A stretch of DNA of 64,000 nucleotides from Rhexocercosporidium sp. MPI-PUGE-AT-0058 (taxonomy: Eukaryota > Ascomycota > Leotiomycetes > Helotiales). Position 1 is the first letter of the stretch. Each line of letters begins with the position of its first letter. The position numbers and the translations under genes were made by a program. The notes beneath the pieces are model-generated. The model was not told the origin of the DNA. It saw only the letters and a list, made by a program, of their open reading frames with translations, and did no database searches. Shown here one piece after another: positions 38,221 through 49,076 of this stretch. The stretch lies in assembly GCA_020746875.1 (NCBI GenBank), contig JAGTJL010000001.1, forward strand, positions 1,488,001-1,552,000. Direction: 5' to 3'.

Positions 38221-39590
38221 ATGTCAGTACAGCTTCCTTCGGATGAGATAATCTTGGATTTTTGCAGACCACATTACCGTCGTGGTGCCCGCACTGTAGT
38301 GTACCCTTCTCACCATGCTCCGGTTGCTTTCATCAAGATTGCACAGTCTGGTGTTGAGGCAGAAACCTCTAATCAGCAATTCGCCTTCAAAGCTCTCGAA
38401 GCACTGCACGAGCAGGAAAGAGCCGGTATCCGCGTCCCTAAAATTTATCGCGTTCTAGAGGAAGCTTCTACTAGATATATTATCATGGAGTACGTTTAGG
38501 GCCAAACGCTTAAAGATTTACTCGACCAGGATATTTCACAAGACTTCTACTTCAACTAAATTTCTAAGGCGGTTAAGCTGTTTATTTCTTTTGAAGTCCC
38601 TGGTAACGCTGCCCCTGGACCGATAGATGGAGGGATCATTCGGCATGCCCTCTTCAAAGATACTGTCACCAGTGGGTGTCCGAATTCGTCACGCACCCGT
38701 AAAAAATAGCCGAACCTCACCAAATAATCCACTGTTTGAAAATTTATAATTAATTAATAAACAGAGGTATATTAGTACTTCATTTTTGCAAATATTTTTT
38801 AACCTGTATTTTATTATTTTCCAGAGTTTCGGAGTAGCATATAAGAGTGTTAAATAGTTATTTAAAGATACTTGTTGTTGCGGGGAATATCATAAGGAAT
38901 TTGTAGGTAAAGTCTAAATCAACCTATTACTATTTAATAAATAGACTTATTTGGAGCTAGTAAATTAGATTTTTATTGCAAACTGCAAAATAACAAGAGG
39001 CACAATTTTTATTTTATTTTTATTAGTAGTTGTATCTTTCCAAGGGCCTGAAAAGGACGAGTTTAGGTGTGTTCTCGCCTAATTTTAGGCGGTGCGTGAC
39101 GAATTCGGACACCCACTGGTGCTGTTGCTTTAATTGAGTATTCCTCAATCGATGTCCTACAAGGTCATGTTCAAGCTGTAAGTTGATCTATCAAAGTATA
39201 TGAGATCCCAACACTGATACTCGGCGTGCTAGCTTGCAAATATGCCTGAGACGAATGGCTTGAGTGTCAACTTTCGAAATGAAGAATTATGCTTCTGTTA
39301 TTCAGATCTCTTCGAAGGAAATTTCATCTTCACAGATAATGGCGACCTCTACGTTGTAGACTTTGAACATGCCAGCATTTTACCTGCTGGCTTCATGACT
39401 TATGCATTAGACCAACCTCGTCCGGCTTGTATAGCGATCAAGAAGGATTTCGCTCTTCCTTACGAGAATCTGGAGGCTATGAGAGTAGCTGGGCATAATT
39501 TCATGATTAGATGGCGTAAAGCAGGTGAGTGGCTCAGCTTATGTGGTCGTATATGCTAACTGCTACTCAGGCTTACCAGTGTCCTGCTAG
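38221..39590 (+). pseudogene. Aminoglycoside phosphotransferase (APH)-family protein, disrupted
   Basis: A kinase-like fold gene of the fungal APH family; the substrate of these fungal members is mostly unknown. The N-lobe is encoded from 38221 (an in-frame ATG at 38137 is less likely), with VPKIYRVLE and YIIMEYV near 38435-38496. The catalytic loop CYSDLFEGNF and metal-binding DFEHA lie at 39291-39375. Introns appear at 39178-39232 and 39525-39570, giving a stop at 39588-39590. It is broken by TAG at 38497-38499 (CAG expected), TAA at 38557-38559 and a 455 bp transposon at 38667-39121. Excising the transposon with one CTGT copy puts the two sides in one frame. Family confidence is high; not functional as read. 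Confidence 0.8.
38667..39121. mobile_element. 455 bp TIR element inserted in the APH gene
   Basis: Perfect 31 bp inverted repeats begin CACCAGTGGGTGTCC. CTGT flanks both sides (38663-38666 and 39122-39125). The interior is AT-rich without coding capacity. A 4 bp duplication does not point to one common fungal superfamily, so I leave it unclassified. The perfect ends and lack of RIP suggest a recent or low-copy insertion. Confidence 0.85.
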
Positions 39591-40847
39591 TATTGCGCAT
39601 CTGAGCAACACCCCTCAAAGTCTTGCAGCTTAGATCTATACCCTTCCGTTGGCCAAGAGGATATGTCTCGATTATATGCACCTAGATCCATCGCTTGTCA
39701 TTCTAACCAGGAGGGTATGTTTCTTCGGTACCAAGTCCCAGCAGAAGTGTATTTTCTCTTAAATAACCAGGTCCAAAAAATCTCTGCAAGGTTGAAGGAT
39801 GTTAAGAGAAAGCCACTTGCGGCAAGGCATGTGGAAGTTGCTAGCATGCACGACTCACCGTGGTCATTATAGCCAAACCTTTGCACGGGATCTGTGTAAT
39901 TGATGTTTCAAGAGATTGCATTGGGCTACGCGTAATATCAAAATAAAAGATAGCTCTAATGTCTATGGCAGGCGATCGGATTCTATTGTGTAATAAGTAA
40001 GTCGACGATAGGCAGCTAAAGAGAGGCAGATGCAATTCACGGAAGAAACGATGTGTAGGTGAGTGAGTAGTGGAGGAGCTTTAATACTCACGAAGTGCCT
40101 GTCCTAGCGCTACGTAACGGGCAGGGTGCTAAGAGATGTCGCTTAAGCCTCACCGAAATCCACCCACTCAGCTTAGCCACGTCGAAGGCGGGAGAAGGAA
40201 AGCAGAGCGCTTCGATGCGAGCTTTCGACATCAACGCGCGTCAAGTGAGCATGAAGGCAACATTATGTTCTGGTTGATTTACAACGGAGCTATTTCATTA
40301 TTTATCTTCGTCGTGTATTTCTTCGTTTAATAGAACTGATCTTGAATTAGGTCCCTTTGGCCGTGTTTGTCCACGTCCGGTTGGATTTCAGGGTTCTTGC
40401 TTGAAATAGAGCTGCGATGTCATTAATAAATTTGAGTTAGATGTCATGTTTTAACATGTTATGGACCAACGAGAAAAGCAGAAATGGGGTACGTGTACTC
40501 GTTGCCCAAGTTAGATATGTTTTGCTACTGGCCGAATAATTCTTTGGTACATTCTCTACCACCATCCCGATCGCCATCATCCGGTGTTATAAGATAAAGT
40601 CCTACAATGTCTCGAGGATATTGAATAGCAATCGCGTGGATTTATTCTGATCGCGAGTTACGATATAGTTTCAGTTCTCTTCTGACTGGAAACCTACCTA
40701 GTGTAGTGTACTCGGGGGTCAAAAAGAATGTACTTTTGTTTGCTTTATCGCAATCATGTCTATGTTTCTGTGCCTTGTGCATATATTCACTCGTTGACAG
40801 AGATTTGTGGTGCCAGAGCGTCTCGAGATGGAGGTATGGCTGCCTGC
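39591..40847. other. Intergenic DNA, no supported gene
   Basis: Normal composition. Several overlapping 60-74 codon frames exist on both strands (for example 39663-39872 plus), but none shows a recognisable motif. May contain decayed gene remains. Confidence 0.35.
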
Positions 40848-41399
40848 TTACTCTGTAATGCATGGCAGTATGGGCCGCTGTCTGATTTGCAGGATTCCTC
40901 CGAGCTCATTCAATATGTCTACGCCTTCACGAATGTAACACGTAATCAATAGTAGCATGTCAGGTTTCGATTTGCCGTTTCTGCGGATTTTTTCGATTTT
41001 TTTGGTTGGCGTATTACTTACTGCAGCGAATTTCCATCTGTCTAATGTTGACATAATGTTTTGGGACGTATGACTTGTGGAGCCAGGGATGATAAATAGT
41101 GCTTGAGTGCCGGTCGTGGAAAGCGAGAGCATGAGATCAGAAGCTGTTGGATTACATATACTAGAGTGCCTCTTTTTCAGTGATGTTACGAAAATGGCAG
41201 TTGGGGTGTCCATGAAGATGGTGAACATCAGAGTGGGGTTGAAGAAAGGGGAAGCGAATATAGTCGAGCTTCTTCTTTCACCGTTAACAAGCCGAATAGA
41301 AAAGATGGGATGCAGAGATGCATTAGCTCTAACGAATACATCACTAGGCGCAACAGTCAAGTTTGAGAAGCACTTCGCATTTGGCATAGTTCTTAGCAA
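40848..41399 (-). CDS. Hypothetical protein, 183 aa
   Basis: The longest open frame of this stretch, starting MLRTMPNAKCFSNLTVAPSD, on the minus strand. It has Ser/Thr-rich and Phe/Ile-rich middle parts, a basic stretch KKIEKIRRNGKSKPD and no signal peptide, repeat or motif that I recognise. A 109-codon plus frame (41107-41436) overlaps it and could be the real one, so coding is uncertain. Base composition is normal for the gene islands. It could equally be an antisense shadow of a decayed gene. Confidence 0.25.
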   Translation of the reverse strand: MLRTMPNAKCFSNLTVAPSDVFVRANASLHPIFSIRLVNGERRSSTIFASPFFNPTLMFTIFMDTPTAIFVTSLKKRHSSICNPTASDLMLSLSTTGTQALFIIPGSTSHTSQNIMSTLDRWKFAAVSNTPTKKIEKIRRNGKSKPDMLLLITCYIREGVDILNELGGILQIRQRPILPCITE

Positions 41400-41948
41400 G
41401 CCTTGCCAAGATTGTAAGGCGAGGAAAACAGCCTAAGCCAGCTTCTAGTCTATCATCTTCACGCTCCTTCCCCTTTAAATTCCTACTTTTGCATTCGAAC
41501 TCTCACACGGTCATTCTCTGCCAGCGATATGAAAGATGCAGATCCGATGATGAGCCTAGGTATATAGAAGTTTACGTCTCCTAAGGTTTGTGGAAAAGAC
41601 CGAGAAGGGTATTTCAGGTCGTAGTCACTTACCTAAACTCCGATCCCATAAGGTCTAAGTTGATGTCCGCGCAAGTCGCTTCAGAATATAGTCTATACGC
41701 ATGGATTTGTCCGTGACTATCGGTCGAGTAGGTACAATCAGGTGAAATTGAAGAGCGCCACGTGCCGGATTTAAGCGAGAACTTCAAAATAATATAACTT
41801 TACAACGAATAATAATTATATGCTAAAGTTTTGTAAAAGTTAACTCTTATAAGTTTATTATAAATTAGATTTTGTATTTGTAATGAGTTATTATAAATTA
41901 GGACTTTTTATAATACTTTTATAATTAAGATATTTAATAAAAGAACTT
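41400..41948. other. Intergenic DNA turning AT-rich at about 41780
   Basis: Normal composition to 41780, then AT-rich. Holds one arm (41732-41764) of a 33 bp inverted repeat whose partner lies at 43203-43235 inside a minus-strand frame. No gene recognised. Confidence 0.4.
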
Positions 41949-42682
41949 ACATCTGCAAAAAAATCGAGAAGCGGACGTCCGCCAACGGCGCCAAAAGCGC
42001 CATTTTGGCGCTTTTGGAGCCAAAGTTGCATGTCGAAAATTTTAGGGACAGTTTCTCACTATAATAAATTAAAAGCGCGCCGAAAGCGCCGAAAGCGCCG
42101 AAATAGACTAGCGTAATATAGACCCATTTTTAAAAGTAGGGCAATTTTATTTATTTTATTTAATATATTAATAAAATATATAAAAGTATTAGTAATATTA
42201 ATAATATATTAATAACAGTTATAATAATAATAAATATGCCTCTTATAACGCCCGATTAGGGCTAGGGCCGGCTAGCGTGCGCATATAATTTACCCGAAAC
42301 GAATGATTTTCTTATTATAATTTTTTTAACGTAAATATTTATAGCGTGAGAGCTTTAACGAGATTAGTTTTTAAGACGTGCCCGACGAAATATAAGCAAA
42401 AGTTAAAAATAACGCTAATCTAACCGAATTCGATTAATAAAAAAACGCTAAAATATTTTTCTAAAAAAATTATAATATTTTAACGTTTAAATTATATTTA
42501 TAAAAAATTACTTAATTAGGCTTAGCGTATATTAAAATAAACTAGCGCTTTTAATACTAGCGACCGATTAAAATTTAAAAAGGCGGCTTTAAGCGTTAAA
42601 GGCGGCCTTTTAGCGAAAATAACGAAAATGGCGAAAATGGCGGATTTGATTTCTAGGCGTCCGCGAAATTTTTTGCTGATGT
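41949..42682. mobile_element. 0.73 kb palindrome-rich TIR element, copy 2 (better preserved)
   Basis: Starts ACATCTGCAAAAAAATCGAG and ends GCTGATGT, giving short inverted termini ACATCWGCAAAAAA. Near the left end are nested GC-rich palindromes built on GGCGCCAAAAGCGCC and GCGCGCCGAAAGCGCC. Near the right end is a GGCGAAAATGGCGAAAAT-type repeat. Full-length match to 22444-23168. No open frame. It could be a MITE or helitron-like/foldback element. Confidence 0.75.
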
Positions 42683-43184
42683 AATATATTAAATAAAGAT
42701 TATCGTATAATATGTAAATTTATAAACAATCGTAATAATACAAAAGATTAATAAAGTAAAGTTTTATAATTTTATTAAATATTAAATTAAACTAATACAA
42801 GCCTAATAAATTATAAATCTTTAAAATATGTCTAAATTTGATATTTCCTTGATTTTTAAGCAATTTTTATTAAAAGTCAATAAATTTAATCTTTTATAAC
42901 GCATTGATTTATTAATAGATTTTTATAAAATTTAAATATTAACTTGAGAATAACATTTAATAACTTTTACTCGCTTAGGAATTATTATTATAAAGATTAC
43001 TAAGCTATAAATAATCCTTAAAATAGTAGTGTTTTAAGGGAAATGTTTAGTAACTATAATAAAGCTATTAATAGCCTTTATTAGTAAACGACTTATATGA
43101 GGGGTTTGATTTACTAATTCATATTAATATTGTTTAAACAATTAAACTTTAAAACGTGTAGTTATTTTATTATCGTAAATTTAA
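42683..43184. other. AT-rich spacer
   Basis: AT-rich without frames or repeats matched elsewhere in the window. Several CpA/TpG sites are present (for example TTGATTTACTAATTCA), so it is AT-rich but not typical RIP DNA. Confidence 0.4.
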
Positions 43185-43659
43185 TCAAGGGAGTTGGAGT
43201 TTCACGTGACGCTCTTCAATTTCACCTGATTGTACTTTCGTAGCCCAGGCTTTGGAAGCTTGATCCATTATTGCTTTCGATGGCATTAATGTTAGAAATG
43301 GAATTGTTGACTTGCAGACGGGCGCCGAGTCGAAGGCTGGCATAGGTGATATCTTGAAATAATAGACGCGAATAAGACTCATAGGACTCAAAGTCGATAA
43401 ACTGTGCTGATCGGCATGCTTACCAGGATCGTTCTGTCCGAAAATCTTCTCTGTTTCCTTTGTCCTTTTCAACCCCTCCATTGCATATCCATATCCATCG
43501 GGCGAGCTTACATGTACCGAACACGATTTTTTGCGAAGAGGTTCGAGATTCATTTGTGATCTTCGCCATTTGACCTCCAGAATACATGCTTTCAATTTCC
43601 TGGAATTCATCTGTTCCCGGGTTTAGTGATTGGCTGGCATTGCCAAGAAAGTTCAACAA
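43185..43659 (-). pseudogene. Unrecognised gene fragment, two overlapping frames
   Basis: Two minus-strand frames overlap: 43185-43610 (141 codons, ending KVQSGEIEERHVKLQLP) and 43420-43659 (79 codons, starting MLNFLGNASQSLNPGTDEF). Possible donors (GTAAGC) are seen near 43420 and 43510, but no splice pattern gives one clean frame. No domain is recognised. The end of the first frame is duplicated in inverted orientation at 41732-41764. Likely a decayed or partial gene. Confidence 0.3.
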
Positions 43660-44807
43660 TTGTGTCGAGGGAAGGAGATCTCGGAAGCTCTTGTTTGTTA
43701 TATGGAATATGGTAACTAAGCTACTGTCTCAAAGATTTCTTCGAGGAACATTCCCATTTAAAGCGATGGCTATCATGTTGAAGACCGAGGACCGCCTCAT
43801 GTGTTGATGTGCGCAAGCAAGGTACTATTATGTTCGAGAGTGAGGACCACCTCAAGATTTCAGGCTCGGTCCTGTAGAGATCGAAAGGGGGTCTTTGGTC
43901 TGTTTAGGGCGTTCGAACGCCATCATTGAAGTTTCGACAAAAGAGGTGGGCGGTCTTAAGGGCGGTTCACACGTGAGGCTGCAGGACGGTGGTGGTTATC
44001 CATGTTAGGCCTAGCACTATTACTGGAAGTTGCTCGATTTTCTTATGGCGTCGCTTTTGTCTTTTGAGCGATCTCTTCAACTTTCCCAAGCATGTATTGC
44101 CTCCCGCTATTCAAAGAACGTCGGTCCACGATCGGATCTTCGGACTTTGAATGAAGAAGATAGTTGAATGAAAGCATAGAAATCAGTACTCCTCGAGCGC
44201 TGTTTGCTCAGCAAGTACAGACTCTCCAGCTTCTCAAGAGCAAGAAGTTATTTCCAGCTATGCCCTCGATGGATTTTCGGCCCGGTGTAGGTAACCCAGC
44301 AACTCTTTCTTATACTGGTATTGATCCCGTTCTTGATTTGGCGGATGTGAATAACCCGGAGACTTGAGTCTCTACTCTTACCGCTCTCCTCTGCCACAAC
44401 TTACCGTAATTCTCCACTGGTGTATTTCTCCCTAACGAAAAGGCCAGTGTGTAGCACAGCAATGTAGAATGATAATGTGGAGACTTTGCTCGAACGTGTA
44501 TCGTGGTGCCAAGGAATATTGAAAACCTGGCATACCAATGTGTCATTACTTCTAATATTTCCCCTTGCAGAACTTGGTGCATACAAGTGAATGTTACTAA
44601 GGGCAAACTTCCTGGTTTTAAGTGCACTTGTTCCAAAAGCATGCCGCAGAAATTTGCACTACTACGGTTAAGATAGCAAAGCTGAAGAGCAATTCTCGAG
44701 TGTCTCGTCTTGAAAAAATTTCCGAACGTAGAATGCTTTGTATTGAAGTTCCTTCTGTAAAAGGTTCTACAGAGCTGAAGCGAAGCAAAAATATCTAGTG
44801 GACAAGC
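43660..44807. other. Intergenic DNA, no supported gene
   Basis: Normal composition. Overlapping frames at 44164-44367 (plus) and 44310-44642 (minus) have no recognisable motif and no convincing splice context. It includes the 3' flank of the LysM/CBM18 gene. Confidence 0.35.
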
Positions 44808-45410
44808 TTATGTACAGGTGCCAAAAGCTGGCTGGCAAAGGTTTGCCACTGCACAGAAAGCAGCTGTATCTCCGCAATTACCTTTTACAGAATAACATTT
44901 GCCAGATGTGCTGCTACTGTAAGACGCGCTAGTTGCTGAAGCTGAGCCACATTTTCCGTTAAGACTCGTCGGATTACACAATCCGAAATTAGCTTGACAG
45001 AGGTTACTAGTAGCACAGAAAGCGTCTGGAGAGCCGCAGTTTCCTTTCACGGAGCAGCAATTTCCGAACGTGCTACTACTGCATGATGCATTCGTACTCG
45101 AAGCCGCACTACACTTTCCGTCCGTACTAGTGGGACTACAAGTTCCGAACATAGGCTGACAAAGATTCGAAACAGCACAGAAAGCGGCCGAGTCACCGCA
45201 GTTTCCTTTCACAGAGTAATATTGACCAAAAGAGCTTCTAATACAGGTCGCTCCAGTCGCAGAGGCAGCCTCATATTTTCCATCGAGACTTATTGGAGTA
45301 CATGTGCCAAAGCCGAGTTGACACCTAACAGCAGTGCCGCAGTAATCCGGAGTGCTACTACAATTCGATCGTATAGAGCAGCAATTTCTAAAGAGCTGCC
45401 CGTATATGTT
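44808..45410 (-). repeat. Tandem CBM18 repeats, about 160 bp unit
   Basis: Four modules of about 53 residues follow one another at the C-terminal end. The core is S-V-K-G-N-C-G, FCA, NLCQ, FG-C, then PTS-DGKC. Several Cys codons (TGC/TGT) are read as Tyr (TAC/TAT), namely GQYYS, GKYEA, SASYS and GKCYS. Each change is TpG to TpA. Confidence 0.8.
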
Positions 45411-47120
45411 GTTCTACTAAAGGACGGCCCGCAGCGTCTATCGGGGCTTATAGGCAATACAGTTGATGATGGCGAGGATGTACTTCTTGTAGAACTAGTG
45501 GTTGCCGTGGAAGATATTGGTTTGGATGTCGTTATCGAGGAAGTTCTTAACGAAGAGACTGCCGTGCTTGAACGAGAAATCGAACTAGACGTAGTCGATT
45601 TTGAGATCACGCTAGATGTCGTCGAGCGAGTAAGAGAGCTAGACGTAGAGGATCTAGTGACGATGCTGGAGGATGTCACTCCCACACTTCGACTTGATTG
45701 ACCGCTGGATGTAGATGAAGATCCAGTTGTACTATTCACAGTAATTGTCTGGATTAAAGTGGCGTCACAAAGGCCAAAATCTGATTGGCTGTTGATGTGT
45801 TAGTAGTGCCTAACTGCCCCTGAGTGACTGAACAAAATCTTACTATCCTTGAAGATTGTCACAGTGGTACGATGACGTGCCGCAGTATCCAGCAGCTGAA
45901 CAGCAGTTTCCATAGTAGTACTTCGTGCCAGTATATTTGAATTTCTTGAGATAGCCGCACGTACCGTCAAGAGAGGGACTGAGGGGCGACGGCAGTACTG
46001 TTGGAGGACTAGAGCTGTCTGTAAGTCACTAAACATAATCCGCTGAAAGCTATGCATGCACCGGGGAACTGTAAGTACTCACGTTGATATTGTAGATGTT
46101 GTAGATGAAATGCAGGCGCCGGATTCACAGTTGCCAGATCTACATTCTGCACTGGAGCTTCCGCACCTATACACCAGCCATGCTTAGCATTGATACTCCG
46201 ACTTGAGGCCCGACATCGGGCATAATATTATTTGAGTAGTAGCAGAGTGAGAACTGGCTTACCTGCCCGACTTGGAGCAACAAGTTCCCTATTTCCCCCC
46301 ACACACAGTGTCATCATGGCTACTTCCGCAAGATCCATTGATACTGTATCTTAGTCCAGGACAGTCACTCTCCTGGCAGTTCCTAATGTCGCAGAAGTCC
46401 TTGTACAATGAAGGTCAGAGCTAGTACTAAAAGAAGACAATGAGTATCTTCTGTGCTGAGTAGGAAGTCACGCTCACCCTGTGGTACCGCATCTGCAGAA
46501 AGTTAGTTCTACTCCTGAGAATGTTCTATGTAAAGACTTCAGGGGGACGTGAACGAGATTTATAGATTCGTCTGAGCTATTGTAATGAAAGAAAACGTTG
46601 AATTTTGGGCTGCTTACCTGCCCGAAGCTCCACAATAATCGCCAAAACCGGAGCCCACACAGGTGACTCTGGTGGGAGATTGTACGCCACATACGCCATT
46701 CTTAGATGTTGGAGCTCTTATAACTGTAGATATTTCATTGTGTTATGTTAGAAAACTAACTCCAAACGCTTGTATAGTGCACACGAACTGAAGGCCGAAG
46801 CAGAAATCATGGGTAGACTTACGAGTAACGACGCAATAGTCCGAGCCTGGCTTGAAATTAAAGCAATCCGCCTTAACTAAGGGGTTCATTTTGAATATTT
46901 CTGGGAGCGTGATGTTATACATTGTTAGAAATGTCAGGTATGTTGTCCAGATGTTTGTGGAGACTGATAGTCTACACTCTGGCCCAACATCTCTTGAATA
47001 CATGCTAAGGATACGAGGGTCAAACATGTCGCCTTCGAAAATAAGACGACCACATTGAGATAGTGTAGCAAACAAAGCCAGGATAAAGAAAAATGTATAT
47101 CCGTGAGCTTGGCCTCTCAT
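44808..47120 (-). pseudogene. Secreted LysM plus multi-CBM18 chitin-binding protein, damaged
   Basis: Predicted to bind chitin outside the cell. Exon 1 (47120-46823) has a hydrophobic signal (FFFILALFATLSQC) and a LysM-like segment ending FKPGSDYCVV. Exons at 46723-46618, 46492-46478, about 46400-46263, 46166-46083, 46014-45844 and 45788-44808 carry CBM18 (hevein-like) modules. Landmarks are FGDYCGASGRCG, NGSCGSS, GNCCSAAGYCG, then a Ser/Thr-rich linker of about 110 residues and four tandem modules (SVKGNCG...FCA..NLCQ). Breaks: TAG at 46289-46291 (CAG expected), a 1-base loss in the AAA run at 45390-45392, and five Cys-to-Tyr changes. The exon 3/4 junction is unresolved. The family is clear; function is probably lost. 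Confidence 0.75.
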
Positions 47121-47636
47121 GATGCTTATGAAACGAGTGGCAAGGTAGATGTTTATTTAATTGTCAGTATAGATACAAAAAACCAGAATATCGCATAAGA
47201 ATCAGTAAATAACACGAAACTTGGGGGAGGGTGCGAGGCTAGGAAACTATTGACAAACAAAGGGGCTAATTCACGAATAAAAGTTTCTGCTTATCTTACT
47301 CCGTACACATCCGTAAACGGTGCACCTATACCTGCTTCTGATCAACGGCTTGTGCTTGCCCTTGCACAACTCCAGACGGATTGCTAGAACGGGCTTTAAT
47401 CACCGTTGCTTCCATTAATCTTGAAGTTTGGGATACCGAGAATTCACACCTGCATCTTCACGAGCCTCGTCGCTGTTGATGCAAGGCAGCCTTGGTAGTT
47501 CTCCATTAGGCGACCTTACGCGAAGCGTTCTCAAGGGTTACAGTAGGCGCTGGACGCCCGAAGAGGTATCGCTCCGGTGCAGACTGCTTTACTTCGACCA
47601 CCTATCTTCCTCGTTTCCTCTCCCCCTTTTCTTTTC
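47121..47636. promoter_or_regulatory. Divergent intergenic region between LysM/CBM18 and F-box genes
   Basis: About 515 bp separates the two start codons, which point away from each other. A pyrimidine-rich run (CTTCCTCGTTTCCTCTCCCC) at about 47606-47625 lies just before the F-box start, as is common in filamentous fungi. No TATA box or operator could be fixed. Confidence 0.45.
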
Positions 47637-49076
47637 ATGTCGATGCAGCCTAAATTAGCAACCATGTTTCTTTCCAAGTCTGGTCCACCCGAGATTATCG
47701 CCCATATTCTCCTGAATTGCGACACCCTCACCGACGTCCTTGCATTGACATCAACTTGCAAGCATGTTCACATGATCTGGATCGAGAACTCATCCACAAT
47801 TATATATTACATTACCAAGACGACAATCAGGTGCTTTAAAGAGGCCGTAATGGCTGTAAACTCCCCCATACCCTTGATCAGGAAGCAATGTTGACCAAGC
47901 ATGCAGGTACGAGCTACGGAGATTGTCGTAGCTGCATACCAGCGCGGCGAGCAGCCACCAGACCCATTTCCAATTGTCGAATTGGACACGGAATTCAAGA
48001 AGCCAGATCTTCTCGAGTTGAAGGCAGTTCGCAATCTGCAGCACTTGGTACGGTGTCTTGAGTACATGTTCCTGAACCCTGAACAGTCTCTTGGCACTCT
48101 CGGGGCATCCATTCCTGAGCGTGACGACGCAGACGGGTGGGAGCGCTGGAAGAATAACTTCTATAGAGCAGCGTATAAATACATGCTTGTAGGAGCTATT
48201 CTCTATGAAGCGTACAACGAACCTTTCTATTTGGCAGAGAAAGAAGGGCGTGCCGAGTTTCTGGACCACTGTACTTGCCCCAGCGATAAGAATTGGCTTA
48301 GTTCCATCACAGAAAGTGATATCGATTATCTTCGCCGATTCGCCGTCTATAACTTCGGCACCGAGGATGAAAGCGCAACCGGTCAGTGGATCTGGAAAGA
48401 GTACGAGAGGGTATTTGGTCCTCTTGCAGACTGGCTTGTCGCAGACGGCAAGACAAAGGGTGTCGAGGATAATTTGGGATACTGGGAACCAGAAGAAGAT
48501 GATGTGAACCCCGAAACGGATGCGGCGCCTGAATATGACTCGGCCGAATTGGGTGTGCTCCGAGAAATCATGCTGCTCGTCGCAGGGTACGAGCATTTCC
48601 TAAATAAGCTAGCCAGCAAGTCCAAGCTAGAGAGACGGGAATCGACTTTGGAAGGGCGGCGCATCGGGAACCTATCCCTGAAAGTTTCTGTGGTTCTCTT
48701 TGGGCGCTTCTGCATCGAAGAAATATCGATGCCCAAAGTCGTCGGTGATGGTGGCTCTTACCTACTTACGAAGTCGCTTGCACCGGAGACGGAATCACGT
48801 TCAGTGGATATCGCTTCCGTCCTCCACGCGCTTCAGTGGAAGTCAACAAGACCGAACTTGCACGATGGTTATTCAGCAACTTGTTTCCCGAACGCTTTTC
48901 AGTTTTTGGTCTATGTCCTGCGGAAACATTTTGATCTGAAATTCAAACCTGGGCTGTTCGAGTTTTGGTCTGATAGCGATTATCAATTTCAAGTGAAGAG
49001 TGGCTCCATCTTTGATGAGACGGACTTCACCCCATTTGTACATTACACACCACCGATCTTGAGCTATATGCAGTAA
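47637..49076 (+). CDS. F-box domain protein, about 462 aa
   Basis: Probable substrate adaptor of an SCF ubiquitin ligase; the target is unknown. The N-terminal F-box (PPEIIAHILLNCDTLTDVLA, then ALTSTCKHVH) is at about residues 14-45. The rest resembles the long C-terminal region of fungal F-box proteins, with AVRATEIVVAAYQRGE just after the splice. An intron at 47856-47906 (GTAAAC to TGCAG, 51 bp) removes an in-frame TGA at 47892-47894 and joins MA to VRATEIV. The ATG at 47901 is inside the intron. Start chosen at 47637 (47643 also possible). No damage seen, in contrast to the divergent neighbour. Confidence 0.75.

Noticed and set aside
39663..40330. Several 60-74 codon ORFs on both strands
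   Set aside because: They overlap one another, lack motifs and are of a length expected by chance at this base composition.
45222..45739. A 159-codon plus-strand ORF over the Ser/Thr linker of the LysM/CBM18 gene
   Set aside because: Its acidic, Val/Glu-rich text is the complement of the Ser/Thr-rich linker, whose flanks carry CBM18 motifs on the minus strand.
47901..49076. A separate 391-codon gene starting at the ATG at 47901
   Set aside because: The ATG lies in a 51 bp GT-AG intron. Splicing joins the upstream F-box exon in frame and restores the usual AVRATEIV stretch.
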